From contig NZ_JAERRJ010000005.1 of assembly GCF_016741815.1 (NCBI RefSeq), positions 1 to 64,000 on the forward strand: a DNA stretch of 64,000 nt. The letters run 5' to 3'. The notes below the pieces were generated by a model. The model saw only the letters and a list, made by a program, of their open reading frames with translations. It had not been told where the DNA came from and searched no databases. This DNA is from Nocardia acididurans. GTDB lineage: Bacteria > Actinomycetota > Actinomycetes > Mycobacteriales > Mycobacteriaceae. The number at the start of each line of letters is the position of its first letter. The first letter of the stretch is position 1. Shown one piece after another: positions 24,132 to 32,407 of the stretch. The position numbers and the translations under genes are program-made.

Positions 24132-25658
24132 TTACCCGACTGTCATTCGGTCAACCGCTCCAATTCGACCGGTGAACTCGTAGTCCCGGAACGGGAAGTG
24201 CCGATTGCCCCACCACTGGTTCATGGCCGTGGTCGGGCGAATCGCCAGTTCACCCTGGTAGTTCACGTAGTACGTATTCGATCCGGCACACGGCGCGGTG
24301 AGCCACATCGAGCCCTCCGTCCGGTTCAGGCAGAACTCGGCGAAGTCGTCGTAGGCCCGCTTGGTGACGTCCAGTTTGGTCGCCCCGCGTTTGCGCGCCT
24401 CCACGATGGCGCGGCGGGCGTGTGCGGCGTTGTTCTCGATGGTGACCAGGATCGAGCTGGGCACGATGGTGTTCGGGCCGCAGCCGACCAGGAACAGATT
24501 CGGCCAGCCGTGCGCGCTCACGCCCTGGTAGGCGTGGTAGCCGTGCTCGTGCCAGTAGTCACCGAGTTCCACGCCGTTCTCACCGTGCACGGTGAACACC
24601 GGCGCGAATCCGCGTTCGCAGACCCGGAATCCGGTGGCGCACACCAGTACGTCGATCTCGTGTTCGACGCCGTCGGCGGTGCGGACGCCGCGCTCGGTGA
24701 TGTCCACGATCTTCTCGGTGATCAGCGAGACCCGGTCCTTCTGCTTGAAGGTCCAGAAGTACTCGTTGGACATCGACGGCCGCTTGCAGCCGGGAGCATA
24801 GGTGGGAGTGAGCTTTTCGCTCAGCTCGTCATCGCGCAACCAGAGCTTGTACATGGCCGCGCCGGCCTTGGTGAGATAGGGCGCGACCCGGGGCAGCCGG
24901 CGCATGGACAGCAGCGCGCCGATCAGTCCCACGTCGATCCCGGTGGCGATGGCTCCGCGAATCGCCTTGCGCACCGGCGGAATCGACATGGCGGCGTCGA
25001 CCAGCGGATTGAAGTCGAAATCCGGTTTGGGGGCCAGCCAGATGGGGGTTCGCTGGAACACCGTGAGATGGCGTGCCACCTTGGCCAATTCGGGAATCAG
25101 CTGCAGCGCGGTCGCGCCGGTGCCGATCACCGCGATGCGCTTGCCGGAGTAGTCGAAGTCGTGATCCCACGTCGCGGTGTGCACGGTCTTCCCGGCGAAG
25201 CTTTCGACGCCGGGAATATCGGGCAGCTTGGGGACCTCGAGGATGCCCAGCGCGCCGACCACGAAACGCGCGGTCAATTCGGCGCCGTCACCGAGCGTGA
25301 CCCGCCACAGGTGCGTGCTCTCGTCCCAGCGCGCGCCCTCGACCCTGGTGTTCAAGCGGATTCGCGGGCGCAGGCCGTACGCGTCGACGACCCGCTCGAT
25401 GTACTGCTGGATCTCGTGACCCGGCGGGAAGAACCGCGACGAATTGGTGAACGGCATGCGCGACAGGCTGTAGAACACCGCCGGAATATCCACGGCGATA
25501 CCGGGATAGCGGTTGGCGTACCAGGTGCCGCCGATGCCGTCGTGCTTCTCCAGCAGGGCGAAATCGTGAATTCCGGCCTCGCGCAATTCGATCGCGGTGG
25601 CGATGCCGCCGAATCCCGCGCCGACGATGAGGACCTCGTAATCGGTTTTGTTCGACAT
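24132..25658 (-). CDS. Baeyer-Villiger-type flavin monooxygenase (MymA-like)
   Basis: This 508-aa NADPH flavoprotein has the FAD motif IVGAGFGGIATA at 11-22, BVMO fingerprint F-x-G-x-x-x-H-x-x-x-W fulfilled by residues 154-164 (FAGKTVHTATW), NADP motif VIGTGATALQLIP at about 177-189, and the ATG-type motif VLVCATGFRV. Substrates of the family are ketones, including steroids and long-chain ketones; MymA acts in cell-envelope lipid remodelling. ATG 25658 was preferred over 25664 because AGGAG is 8 nt away. It lies between SDR and acyl-CoA synthetase in one operon. A paralogue lies at 28820. Confidence 0.9.
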   Translation of the reverse strand: MSNKTDYEVLIVGAGFGGIATAIELREAGIHDFALLEKHDGIGGTWYANRYPGIAVDIPAVFYSLSRMPFTNSSRFFPPGHEIQQYIERVVDAYGLRPRIRLNTRVEGARWDESTHLWRVTLGDGAELTARFVVGALGILEVPKLPDIPGVESFAGKTVHTATWDHDFDYSGKRIAVIGTGATALQLIPELAKVARHLTVFQRTPIWLAPKPDFDFNPLVDAAMSIPPVRKAIRGAIATGIDVGLIGALLSMRRLPRVAPYLTKAGAAMYKLWLRDDELSEKLTPTYAPGCKRPSMSNEYFWTFKQKDRVSLITEKIVDITERGVRTADGVEHEIDVLVCATGFRVCERGFAPVFTVHGENGVELGDYWHEHGYHAYQGVSAHGWPNLFLVGCGPNTIVPSSILVTIENNAAHARRAIVEARKRGATKLDVTKRAYDDFAEFCLNRTEGSMWLTAPCAGSNTYYVNYQGELAIRPTTAMNQWWGNRHFPFRDYEFTGRIGAVDRMTVG

Positions 25659-25686
25659 TTCCATGGCTCCTGCGAGATTCGGCTGC

Positions 25687-26595
25687 TCAGGATTTCGACA
25701 CCGCACGCGCGGCGGCTTCGTCCAGCCTGCGGACGGCGCTCGCGGGCAGGATCCGGTCGACCAGGCCGACCAGCGAATCGATATCCATCATGCGGGCGGC
25801 CAGCCGCGCACCCGCCGGGGAGACCCGGCCGCCGGTACAGGCGATCCGGGATTCGAACGGGGTGGGCGCGATGGCCGGATTGCGCGCCGCGATGCGAACG
25901 ATGTTGCGCGCCACGGTTTCCGGGCTGCGGGCGATCAGCTGCGCGGCCAGCACCGAGAGGTTCTTGCCACGGCCGACCGACTTGCCGTCGGTCTCCACGA
26001 CCTGGGCGTTCGGATAGAAGCCGGTATTGATGAAGGCGGGCAGCACCGCGGTGACGCCGACGCCGGTACCCGCGAATTCGAGGCGCAGGCATTCGGTGAA
26101 CATCTGCGCCGCCGCCTTGCTGGTGCAGTAGGCGGTGGACAGCGGGATCGGCAGCACCGCGGCCGGTGAGGTGACGTTCAGGATGCGGCCGCCGCGCCCG
26201 GCCTCGATCATCTGACGGCCGAACAGCCGGGAGCCGTGCACCACGCCCCAGAAGTTCACGCCCATGATGCGGTTCCAATCCTCGACCGTGTGTCCGAGAA
26301 ATGGTCCGGCGGTGGTGAATCCGGCATTGTTGACCACCACGGCGGGTGCGCCGTGCGCGTCGTGCACGCTCGCGGCGAAGGCTTCCATGGCGTCCACATC
26401 GGAGACGTCGACCGCGTACGGGTACGCCTTTCCGCCCCGGGCCTCGATCCGGTCGACAGTGTCCTTGGCGGTGTCGCCGTTGACGTCGCTGACGATCACC
26501 CGTGCGCCCTGCACCGCGAAGCGCTCGGCGGTGGCGCGGCCGATGCCGCTGCCCGCTCCGGTCACGATCACCAGCTTGTTCTCGAATGTGGCCAT
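25687..26595 (-). CDS. Short-chain dehydrogenase (SadH-like)
   Basis: This 302-aa classical SDR has the NAD(P) motif VTGAGSGIGRATA, NNAG, a catalytic Ser in LNVTSPAAV and the YCTSK form of YxxxK. The extended C-terminus (residues 250-302) is typical of SadH-like enzymes associated with fatty-alcohol or keto-lipid oxidation. It is the first gene of the minus-strand operon SDR - monooxygenase - acyl-CoA synthetase, 28 bp before the monooxygenase. It is a paralogue of the SDR at 27776 in the divergent operon. Confidence 0.9.
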   Translation of the reverse strand: MATFENKLVIVTGAGSGIGRATAERFAVQGARVIVSDVNGDTAKDTVDRIEARGGKAYPYAVDVSDVDAMEAFAASVHDAHGAPAVVVNNAGFTTAGPFLGHTVEDWNRIMGVNFWGVVHGSRLFGRQMIEAGRGGRILNVTSPAAVLPIPLSTAYCTSKAAAQMFTECLRLEFAGTGVGVTAVLPAFINTGFYPNAQVVETDGKSVGRGKNLSVLAAQLIARSPETVARNIVRIAARNPAIAPTPFESRIACTGGRVSPAGARLAARMMDIDSLVGLVDRILPASAVRRLDEAAARAVSKS

Positions 26596-26627
26596 GTCTA
26601 CCTCGGTTCGATTCGCACATCATCGTG

Positions 26628-26705
26628 CTTGGTGTCCCAGCCAAGAGGTGAGAAACTCCCTCACATCTTGATGCCGTCCCAGACAGCATATACTGTGTAA
26701 CACAG
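26628..26705. promoter_or_regulatory. Divergent promoter region of the lipid-oxidation locus
   Basis: On the plus strand TTGATG (26668-26673) and TATACT (26689-26694) form a promoter with a short 15-bp spacer. The dyad CTGTGT-A-ACACAG (26693-26705) overlaps its -10 and start point. GTCCCAG occurs at 26634 and 26676, 42 bp apart (four helical turns), and CTTGG/CCAAG flank the first copy (26628-26645). These are candidate operator sites for a GntR-type regulator. Confidence 0.5.
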
Positions 26706-26747
26706 CGTAGACAACGGCAGGGTCGCCGTTGCAGAAGGAGACGCAGC

Positions 26748-27758
26748 ATGCTCACCGTGACGATCGAATATCCACGCCGGGCCGGGTGGATCCAGCGGTT
26801 CGCACATCCGCTGTCCTATGCCGTACTCCGCCAGGGCATGAACGTCCTCGTCGCGCTGGCGTGGCGGGGAATCCCGATTCGCGGCGTGCGAATCTTCCAC
26901 CTCCCGAACCTGCTCGATCCGCTGCTCGCGCCGCTCGTCCCGATTCGCGGAACCACGGTGCGCCGCATCGCGTTTCCGCGCTTCCGCGCCGAATGGGTAT
27001 GGCACCGGGACGCTGTCGATCCGGAGCGCCGCGAGGCCGCCGTGCTGTACTTCCACGGCGGCGGCCTGGTCTCATGCGGCCTGAATTCGCATCGCCGCCT
27101 GGTGTCCCGGATCTCGCGGGCCGCCGGGGTGCCGGTCTTCCAGGTCGACTACCGGCAGCTGCCCAAGGCGCACGTCACCGAGACCATCGAGGACTGCGTG
27201 GAAGCCTACGAATACCTACTGGCCCAAGGGTTTCCGGCCGATCGGATCGTGCTCGCCGGTGATTCCGCGGGCGGTGGGCTCGCCTTCCGCACCGCCATCG
27301 AGATCCGCGACCGCCTGCTGCCGACACCGGGCGGCATCGTCGGCCTCGCGCCGTGGGCGAACTACGATTCGACCCTGCGCTTCGCGCACCCCAACGATCG
27401 GCTCGACCCGATGCTCGGGGCCAGGGCCCTCGACACACCCGCCCAGCTCGGGCTGCTGCGCGACGGCGCTCTCGATCCGGCCTGGTCGGCGGTCAATCAC
27501 CACTTCGCGGGACTGCCGCCGGTACTGATCCAGGTCGGCTCCACCGAAGTACTGCTGGCCGACGCCCACCAGCTCGCCGAACGCTGTGAAGAGGCCGGGG
27601 TGCCCTGCCGAATGCAGGTCTGGGACAGGGCCGTTCACGTCTTCCAGGCCGGTGCGGATCTGCTCCCGGATGCCCGGCAGGCCATCGGCGTCATCGGCGA
27701 GTTCATCCGCGACCGCCTCACCACCCCCGGCACCACCCAGCGCACCACCGCCGCGTGA
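26748..27758 (+). CDS. HSL-type alpha/beta-hydrolase (LipR-like)
   Basis: This 336-aa hormone-sensitive-lipase-family esterase has oxyanion HGGG in LYFHGGGLVS, YRQLPKAHVTETIEDCVEAYEYL, nucleophile elbow GDSAGGG, then Asp and His near LIQVGSTEVLLAD and DRAVHVFQ. It should hydrolyse acetyl or short-chain esters, as proposed for LipR of the mymA operon. The 45 N-terminal residues form a hydrophobic, possibly membrane-associated cap. AAGGAGAC lies before ATG 26748. It heads the plus-strand operon hydrolase - SDR - monooxygenase - GntR. Confidence 0.9.
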   Translation: MLTVTIEYPRRAGWIQRFAHPLSYAVLRQGMNVLVALAWRGIPIRGVRIFHLPNLLDPLLAPLVPIRGTTVRRIAFPRFRAEWVWHRDAVDPERREAAVLYFHGGGLVSCGLNSHRRLVSRISRAAGVPVFQVDYRQLPKAHVTETIEDCVEAYEYLLAQGFPADRIVLAGDSAGGGLAFRTAIEIRDRLLPTPGGIVGLAPWANYDSTLRFAHPNDRLDPMLGARALDTPAQLGLLRDGALDPAWSAVNHHFAGLPPVLIQVGSTEVLLADAHQLAERCEEAGVPCRMQVWDRAVHVFQAGADLLPDARQAIGVIGEFIRDRLTTPGTTQRTTAA

Positions 27759-27775
27759 GACACCACGGAGAAATC

Positions 27776-28750
27776 ATGTCCAAGAAGCCCTTCTATCCCG
27801 GCCTGGCCGTCGTCACCGGCGCGGGCAGCGGCATCGGCCGCGGCACCGCCAAGGCCCTGGCCGCTCTCGGCGCGGAGGTGATCGTCGCCGATATCGACCT
27901 CGACAGCGCGAAAGACGCTGCCGCGGAGATCAACAGCCGGCGCGGCACCGCCTTCGCCTACCGGCTCGACGTGGCCGACACCCCGGCCCTGGAAGCCTTC
28001 GCCGCACAGGTGAAGGCCACCCACGGCGTGCCGGACGTGGTGGTCAACAATGCCGGAATCCTCGTGGGCGGGCCGCTGATCGATGTGCCGCTGCGCGATT
28101 TCCAGCGCATCACCGATATCAACCTGATGGCGATGATCCACGGCTGCCGCGTCTTCGGTGCGCAGATGGTCGAGCGCGGACGCGGCGGTCACCTGGTGAA
28201 CGTGGCCTCCATGGCCGCCTTCGCCGCCGCCCCCTACACCGGCCCGTACAGCATCGGCAAGTACGCGGTGAAGCACTTCAGCGACTGCCTGCGAGCCGAA
28301 TTCGCGCAGCATCGCATCGGCGTCACCGCCATCTGCCCCGGCCTCATCGCCACCAATCTGTCCAACAGCATGAAGGCCGACGGCATTCTCGACGCCGAGC
28401 AGTCCGAACTCACCCGCAAACTCATGCTCAAGGGTCAGGCCCTGTTCGGTATGCATCCCGACAAGGCCGGACAGCTCATCGTCCGCGCTGTTCGTGAGAA
28501 CCGCGCCGTCGAACCCATTCGCCCCGAGGCCCGGATCGCCTATCCGCTCACCCGTTTCGCGCCCGGTCTGGTGCGCTTCGTCATGACCCAGGCGGGCAAG
28601 CGCGACATCACCAGGTTGCGCGACACCGTCGCGGGCCCGCAGGCCATCGCCCGCGTCGAGCGCCTGGTGGACCGCATCCCGTTCCGCTCCGGCAATGGCA
28701 CCGACTCCGCCGACGGCACCCTGAACACCAAGGTCGGCGGTGCCGTATGA
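27776..28750 (+). CDS. Short-chain dehydrogenase (SadH-like, second copy)
   Basis: This 324-aa SDR has VTGAGSGIGRGTA, NNAGILVGG, a catalytic Ser in VNVASMAAF and YSIGK as YxxxK. It aligns with the SDR at 25687-26595 throughout, with a longer C-terminal tail. ATG 27776 follows GGAG by 7 nt and begins 17 bp after the hydrolase stop. It probably oxidises an alcohol released by the esterase to a ketone that the downstream monooxygenase could attack. Confidence 0.9.
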   Translation: MSKKPFYPGLAVVTGAGSGIGRGTAKALAALGAEVIVADIDLDSAKDAAAEINSRRGTAFAYRLDVADTPALEAFAAQVKATHGVPDVVVNNAGILVGGPLIDVPLRDFQRITDINLMAMIHGCRVFGAQMVERGRGGHLVNVASMAAFAAAPYTGPYSIGKYAVKHFSDCLRAEFAQHRIGVTAICPGLIATNLSNSMKADGILDAEQSELTRKLMLKGQALFGMHPDKAGQLIVRAVRENRAVEPIRPEARIAYPLTRFAPGLVRFVMTQAGKRDITRLRDTVAGPQAIARVERLVDRIPFRSGNGTDSADGTLNTKVGGAV

Positions 28751-28819
28751 GCAGCGTGGCCGGGCGGCGTTGAACCGCGGCCGATTCCCCGATTTCCCTC
28801 CCCGAGAAAGCCTTTCATC

Positions 28820-30391
28820 GTGAGCACTCCGAAAACCAAAGGCCGCCGATCCCAGCGGATCGTCCGGAAGACCGAACCCGATTTCCAAGTCGCCGTGATC
28901 GGCGCGGGGCCCGGCGGGCTCGCGGCGGCGGTCAAACTGAAACAGGCCGGGCTGCACGATTTCGTCGTCGTCGAGCGGGCCGACGATGTCGGCGGCAGCT
29001 GGCACGAGAACACCTATCCCGGTCTGGGCGTGGACATTCCGGCTGTCGCCTATCAGTACTCCTTCGCGCGCAACGCCACCTGGAGCCGGGTTTTCCCCTA
29101 CGGCGCGGAGGTGAAGAAGTATCACCAGGATGTGGCGCGGAAATTCGGCCTCTACCGGCACATGCGGTTCGAGACCGATATCGCCCGCGAGGAATGGGAC
29201 GACACCGGCAACTACTGGAAGCTGATCACCGATTCGGGCGAGGTGATCACGGCGCGGTTCCTGATCAGTGCGGTGGGCGCGTTCGTGCGGCCCAAGGAGG
29301 AGGCCGGAATTCCGGGGCGGCTGAACTATCAGGGCAAGTATCAGCGGCCGTCGAGCTGGGACCACAGCTGGGACCACCGGGGCAAGAAGGTGGGCATCAT
29401 CGGCACCGGAGCCAGTGCGGTGCAGATCATTCCGGCCATCGCTCCCGAAGTGGCGGAGCTGACGGTCTTCCAGCGCACGCCCGTCTGGTCGCTGCCCAAG
29501 CCGGACTTCCCGATGCCGCGCGCCGGGCAGCGGCTGCTCGCCGTCCCGGGCCTGCAGGCGGCGCTGCACGGCGTGGTCCTCGTGGTGGTGGATCTGGCGC
29601 TGCGCGGCGCGATCTCGGTGCCGACCGAGACCGCCAAGAAGGCCATGACCTGGTTCGACCGGGTCACCATCGCACTGTACGAGCGCTATCTGGGACTCGT
29701 GGTCAAGGATCCGGCCACCCGGGCCGAGCTGACACCGGACTTCGGGCCGCTGGCCAAACGTCCCACCATGTCGAACGGATATCTGCGGGCCTACAACCGC
29801 GCCAATGTCGGGCTCGTGACCGAGGGCATCGAGGAGATCACCGCCACGGGCATCCGCACCCGCGACGGCGTCGAGCACGAATTCGACATGATCGTGCTCG
29901 CCACCGGGTACGAGGTCTTCTCCGATCCGGAGACCTATCGGCCCGGAACCATTGTGGGGCGCAACGGATTCGACCTCGGCAAGTTCTGGACCGAGAACGG
30001 CATGCAGGCCTACGAGAGCGTCTCGGTGCCCGGCCTGCCCAACCGGTGGACCCTGGTCGGCCCGTACTCCTGGACCGGCAGCGGCTGGCACTCCTTCGTC
30101 GAGATGACCGCCGACCACGCGGTGCGCGCCATCACCGAGGGGCTGCGCCGCAAGGCCGCCGTGGTGGAGGTGCGCAAGGAGGCCCTCGACAGCTATCACG
30201 CCGAGATCTTCCGCCGCGCCGAGCCGATCCGGTTCTACTTCAACGAACTCAACGCGCACACGCCGACCTACTACCGGAACTCCCAGGGCGACAGCACCTA
30301 TGTGCGGCCGTCGGGGTTCTTCGAGGCCAGCCGCGGCCACCGGCGGTTCCCGCTCGACGACTACAGCTACGAGACCGCGCCGGTCCGGTGA
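28820..30391 (+). CDS. Flavin monooxygenase, BVMO-like with altered fingerprint
   Basis: This 523-aa protein keeps the FAD motif VIGAGPGGLAAA (26-37), the NADP motif IIGTGASAVQII (about 194-205) and VLATGYEV. The Baeyer-Villiger fingerprint reads Y-x-G-x-x-x-R-x-x-x-W at 170-180 instead of F-x-G-x-x-x-H-x-x-x-W: the key His is Arg. It may be an N-hydroxylase-like or otherwise divergent FMO, or a BVMO with changed NADPH handling. GTG 28820 is preceded by GAGAAAG. The paralogue at 24132 has the intact motif. The N-terminal 20 residues are basic and extra. Confidence 0.85.
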   Translation: MSTPKTKGRRSQRIVRKTEPDFQVAVIGAGPGGLAAAVKLKQAGLHDFVVVERADDVGGSWHENTYPGLGVDIPAVAYQYSFARNATWSRVFPYGAEVKKYHQDVARKFGLYRHMRFETDIAREEWDDTGNYWKLITDSGEVITARFLISAVGAFVRPKEEAGIPGRLNYQGKYQRPSSWDHSWDHRGKKVGIIGTGASAVQIIPAIAPEVAELTVFQRTPVWSLPKPDFPMPRAGQRLLAVPGLQAALHGVVLVVVDLALRGAISVPTETAKKAMTWFDRVTIALYERYLGLVVKDPATRAELTPDFGPLAKRPTMSNGYLRAYNRANVGLVTEGIEEITATGIRTRDGVEHEFDMIVLATGYEVFSDPETYRPGTIVGRNGFDLGKFWTENGMQAYESVSVPGLPNRWTLVGPYSWTGSGWHSFVEMTADHAVRAITEGLRRKAAVVEVRKEALDSYHAEIFRRAEPIRFYFNELNAHTPTYYRNSQGDSTYVRPSGFFEASRGHRRFPLDDYSYETAPVR

Positions 30392-30438
30392 TCACCCACG
30401 CGTCCACGACCGCCGATGACATCCGCGACAATCGTGCG

Positions 30439-31197
30439 GTGTCGAAGCCGACGGTCGTGGACGCGATCACCGAAGAACTGGCCTACCGGGTGGCGGCGGG
30501 CGTCTACCCGCCCGGCGCGCTGCTGCCGTCGGTGCGGCAGCTGGCGGTGGAGTTCAGCGCCAGCACACCCACCGCCAACAGCGCGCTGGGCCGGCTGGCC
30601 GCGCTCGGATTCGCCGAGGCGCGGCGCGGGCTCGGCTATGTGGTGCGCGATATCCGGATGTACGGCGGCATCGACACCTGGCGGTACCTGCTGCGCTTCG
30701 CGCACCGGGTGCCCGATCAGGCGGCGAAGCTGTTCGCCGACATCATCGATGTGGATCATCTGCTGGTCATGGATGCGGTGCGCACCTTCGTCGACGCCCC
30801 GGAACGCTACGACATCACGCCGATCATCCATGCCGCCGATCGCATGGAACTGCTTGTCTCCGACAGCAATTCGGCGCTGACCGACATCATGGCGGCGGAA
30901 CTGCATCTGCTGCGCTGCGCCTTCGCCGCCCTCGGCAAGCCCGGCGTCCTGAGCCTGTTCAACACCATCGGCGAGGTGCTGGTCACGGTTCCCGAAGCGG
31001 CCCAGGCGTTCTACGAGCCGCTGGAACCGGCCGGCCACGTCCTGCTCGCGCGCAAGTTCCAGGAGATCCGCGAGCTGGATACCGATGTCGGGCTACCGGA
31101 TCTCTCGGTGGTCGAACTCCTGATGCGCGAATACCACAACCAGGTCATCGCGGCCTTCCGCGACCTGATCACCAAGAAGGCGATCGCCGCCGAATGA
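30439..31197 (+). CDS. GntR-family regulator (paralogue 2)
   Basis: This 252-aa regulator has a GntR winged helix (LLPSVRQLAVEFSASTPTANSALGRLAALGFAEARRGLGYVV) and a C-terminal helical effector domain. GTG 30439 was chosen because it aligns exactly with the start of the paralogue at 20695 and follows a -10-like GACAAT by 6 nt, suggesting an internal leaderless promoter. An alternative GTG at 30388 overlaps the monooxygenase stop and would give 269 aa. Two paralogous GntR proteins flanking the lipid-oxidation genes suggest reciprocal or layered control. Confidence 0.85.
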   Translation: MSKPTVVDAITEELAYRVAAGVYPPGALLPSVRQLAVEFSASTPTANSALGRLAALGFAEARRGLGYVVRDIRMYGGIDTWRYLLRFAHRVPDQAAKLFADIIDVDHLLVMDAVRTFVDAPERYDITPIIHAADRMELLVSDSNSALTDIMAAELHLLRCAFAALGKPGVLSLFNTIGEVLVTVPEAAQAFYEPLEPAGHVLLARKFQEIRELDTDVGLPDLSVVELLMREYHNQVIAAFRDLITKKAIAAE

Positions 31198-31234
31198 ACC
31201 GTGCCGCGATCGCGTACGAAAGGCACACTCCCCC

Positions 31235-31720
31235 ATGGTTTTCCATCCAGAGATCGTCGAAGCGTCCGCCGACTTCTATGAGCGCGCGCCCCTGATCCTG
31301 CGCGGGCGCGCCGAATTCGACGTGCCGGTCGCCCGGCTGTGGCGCGAGGTCGAGGAATTCGGCTGGCTCCCCGGCGTTTCCGCCGAGTGGGAGACCCCGG
31401 TGCCGCACGGTCCGGGCTCCCGCCGCCGCCTCTCGCTCGGGCCGCTGCTGCTCAGCAACGAGTTCGTCACCCGCGTGGACACCGAGCGGGAGATGGCCTT
31501 CTTCATCGGGGAACTGCCGGTGCCGGGGGTCCGCGCCATCGGCGAGCGGCTGATCCTCGAGCCGCTCGGCCGCGGGCGGAGCGCGGTCACCTACACCATC
31601 GCCATCGCACCGGCGGGTTTCCCGCGCGTGCGGCTGGCCCCGGTCACGGCGCTGGCGCGGCCGATCTTCTCGCTGGCCCTGCGCACCCTGATCGGACGGT
31701 CGCTGCGCCGCGCCGCCTGA
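31235..31720 (+). CDS. SRPBCC-superfamily (polyketide cyclase-like) protein
   Basis: This 161-aa protein shows the Bet v1-like pattern with RGRAEFDVPVARLWREVEEFGWLPG, then strands up to LGPLLLSNEFVTRVDTEREMAFF and a C-terminal helix rich in hydrophobic and Arg residues (FSLALRTLIGRSLRRAA). It probably binds a hydrophobic ligand. It follows the GntR paralogue by 37 bp and may be the last member of that transcription unit. It is not closely similar to the SRPBCC protein at 11875. Confidence 0.7.
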   Translation: MVFHPEIVEASADFYERAPLILRGRAEFDVPVARLWREVEEFGWLPGVSAEWETPVPHGPGSRRRLSLGPLLLSNEFVTRVDTEREMAFFIGELPVPGVRAIGERLILEPLGRGRSAVTYTIAIAPAGFPRVRLAPVTALARPIFSLALRTLIGRSLRRAA

Positions 31721-31831
31721 GCCCTCGAAACGGCGAACATCCCCCAGTCGGCTACCGATTGGCTAACGTGGTCTTCCGAACGCTTGCTTGCCCACCCCGT
31801 CCAGGGGACCCAACCGAGCGAAGGAGCCGCC

Positions 31832-32407
31832 ATGCGTGTCGGATTGATCGGAACGGGCCGTATCGGCGGAAATCTGGCCAGGCTGCTCGTCGCGGGCGGT
31901 GACGAGGTCGTCCTCAGCGCCGGGAATCCGGACGGGCCGCGGCGGCTGGCCGAGGAACTCGGTGCGCGGGCCACGACCATGAGTCCCCGCGATGCCATCG
32001 CCGCCGTCGATGTGGTCGCGATCGCGGTGTGGTGGGAGGCGTTCCCGGATATCGCGCTCGACTACGGCGAGGCGCTGCAGGGGAAGATCGTCATCGACCC
32101 CAGCAATCCCATCACCGAGCGGGCGGGGCAGATCGTGCCGTTGCCGATTCCCGACGGTCTGACCAGCCCGCAGTTCCAGCTCCAGCGGCTCGGAAACGTC
32201 CGGTTGGTACGGACCTTCGGCGATCGGTTCGCCGCCGACCTGCTCGCCGACGGGCAGCGCGGGCAGCGCACCGGCGAACGCTCGCCGATGCGGTACTGGA
32301 GCGATGACCCGGCGGCCGCGGACGTCGTGGTCGCGCTCATCCGCGACGCCGGATTCGATCCCATCGACGGCGGTGGATTGGCCGACTCGAAGAACGCCGG
32401 TGAATAA
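31832..32407 (+). CDS. NADP/F420-type oxidoreductase (Fno-like)
   Basis: This 191-aa protein consists of a single Rossmann domain: MRVGLIGTGRIGGNLARLLVAGGDEVVLSAGNP at the N-terminus (NADP-binding), AVDVVAIAVWWEAFPD, VIDPSNPIT and a C-terminal LIRDAGFDPIDGGGLADS. The pattern is that of NADPH:F420 reductase-like and NAD-binding reductases. AAGGAG lies 7 nt before ATG 31832. The following FAD monooxygenase starts at GTG 32400 inside its last codons, so the two are translationally coupled and may supply reduced cofactor and oxidise one substrate. Confidence 0.8.
   Translation: MRVGLIGTGRIGGNLARLLVAGGDEVVLSAGNPDGPRRLAEELGARATTMSPRDAIAAVDVVAIAVWWEAFPDIALDYGEALQGKIVIDPSNPITERAGQIVPLPIPDGLTSPQFQLQRLGNVRLVRTFGDRFAADLLADGQRGQRTGERSPMRYWSDDPAAADVVVALIRDAGFDPIDGGGLADSKNAGE

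Noticed and set aside
27635..30340. A 901-codon minus-strand frame
   Set aside because: Antisense shadow of the hydrolase, SDR and monooxygenase genes; Gly/Arg/His-rich with no recognisable motif.
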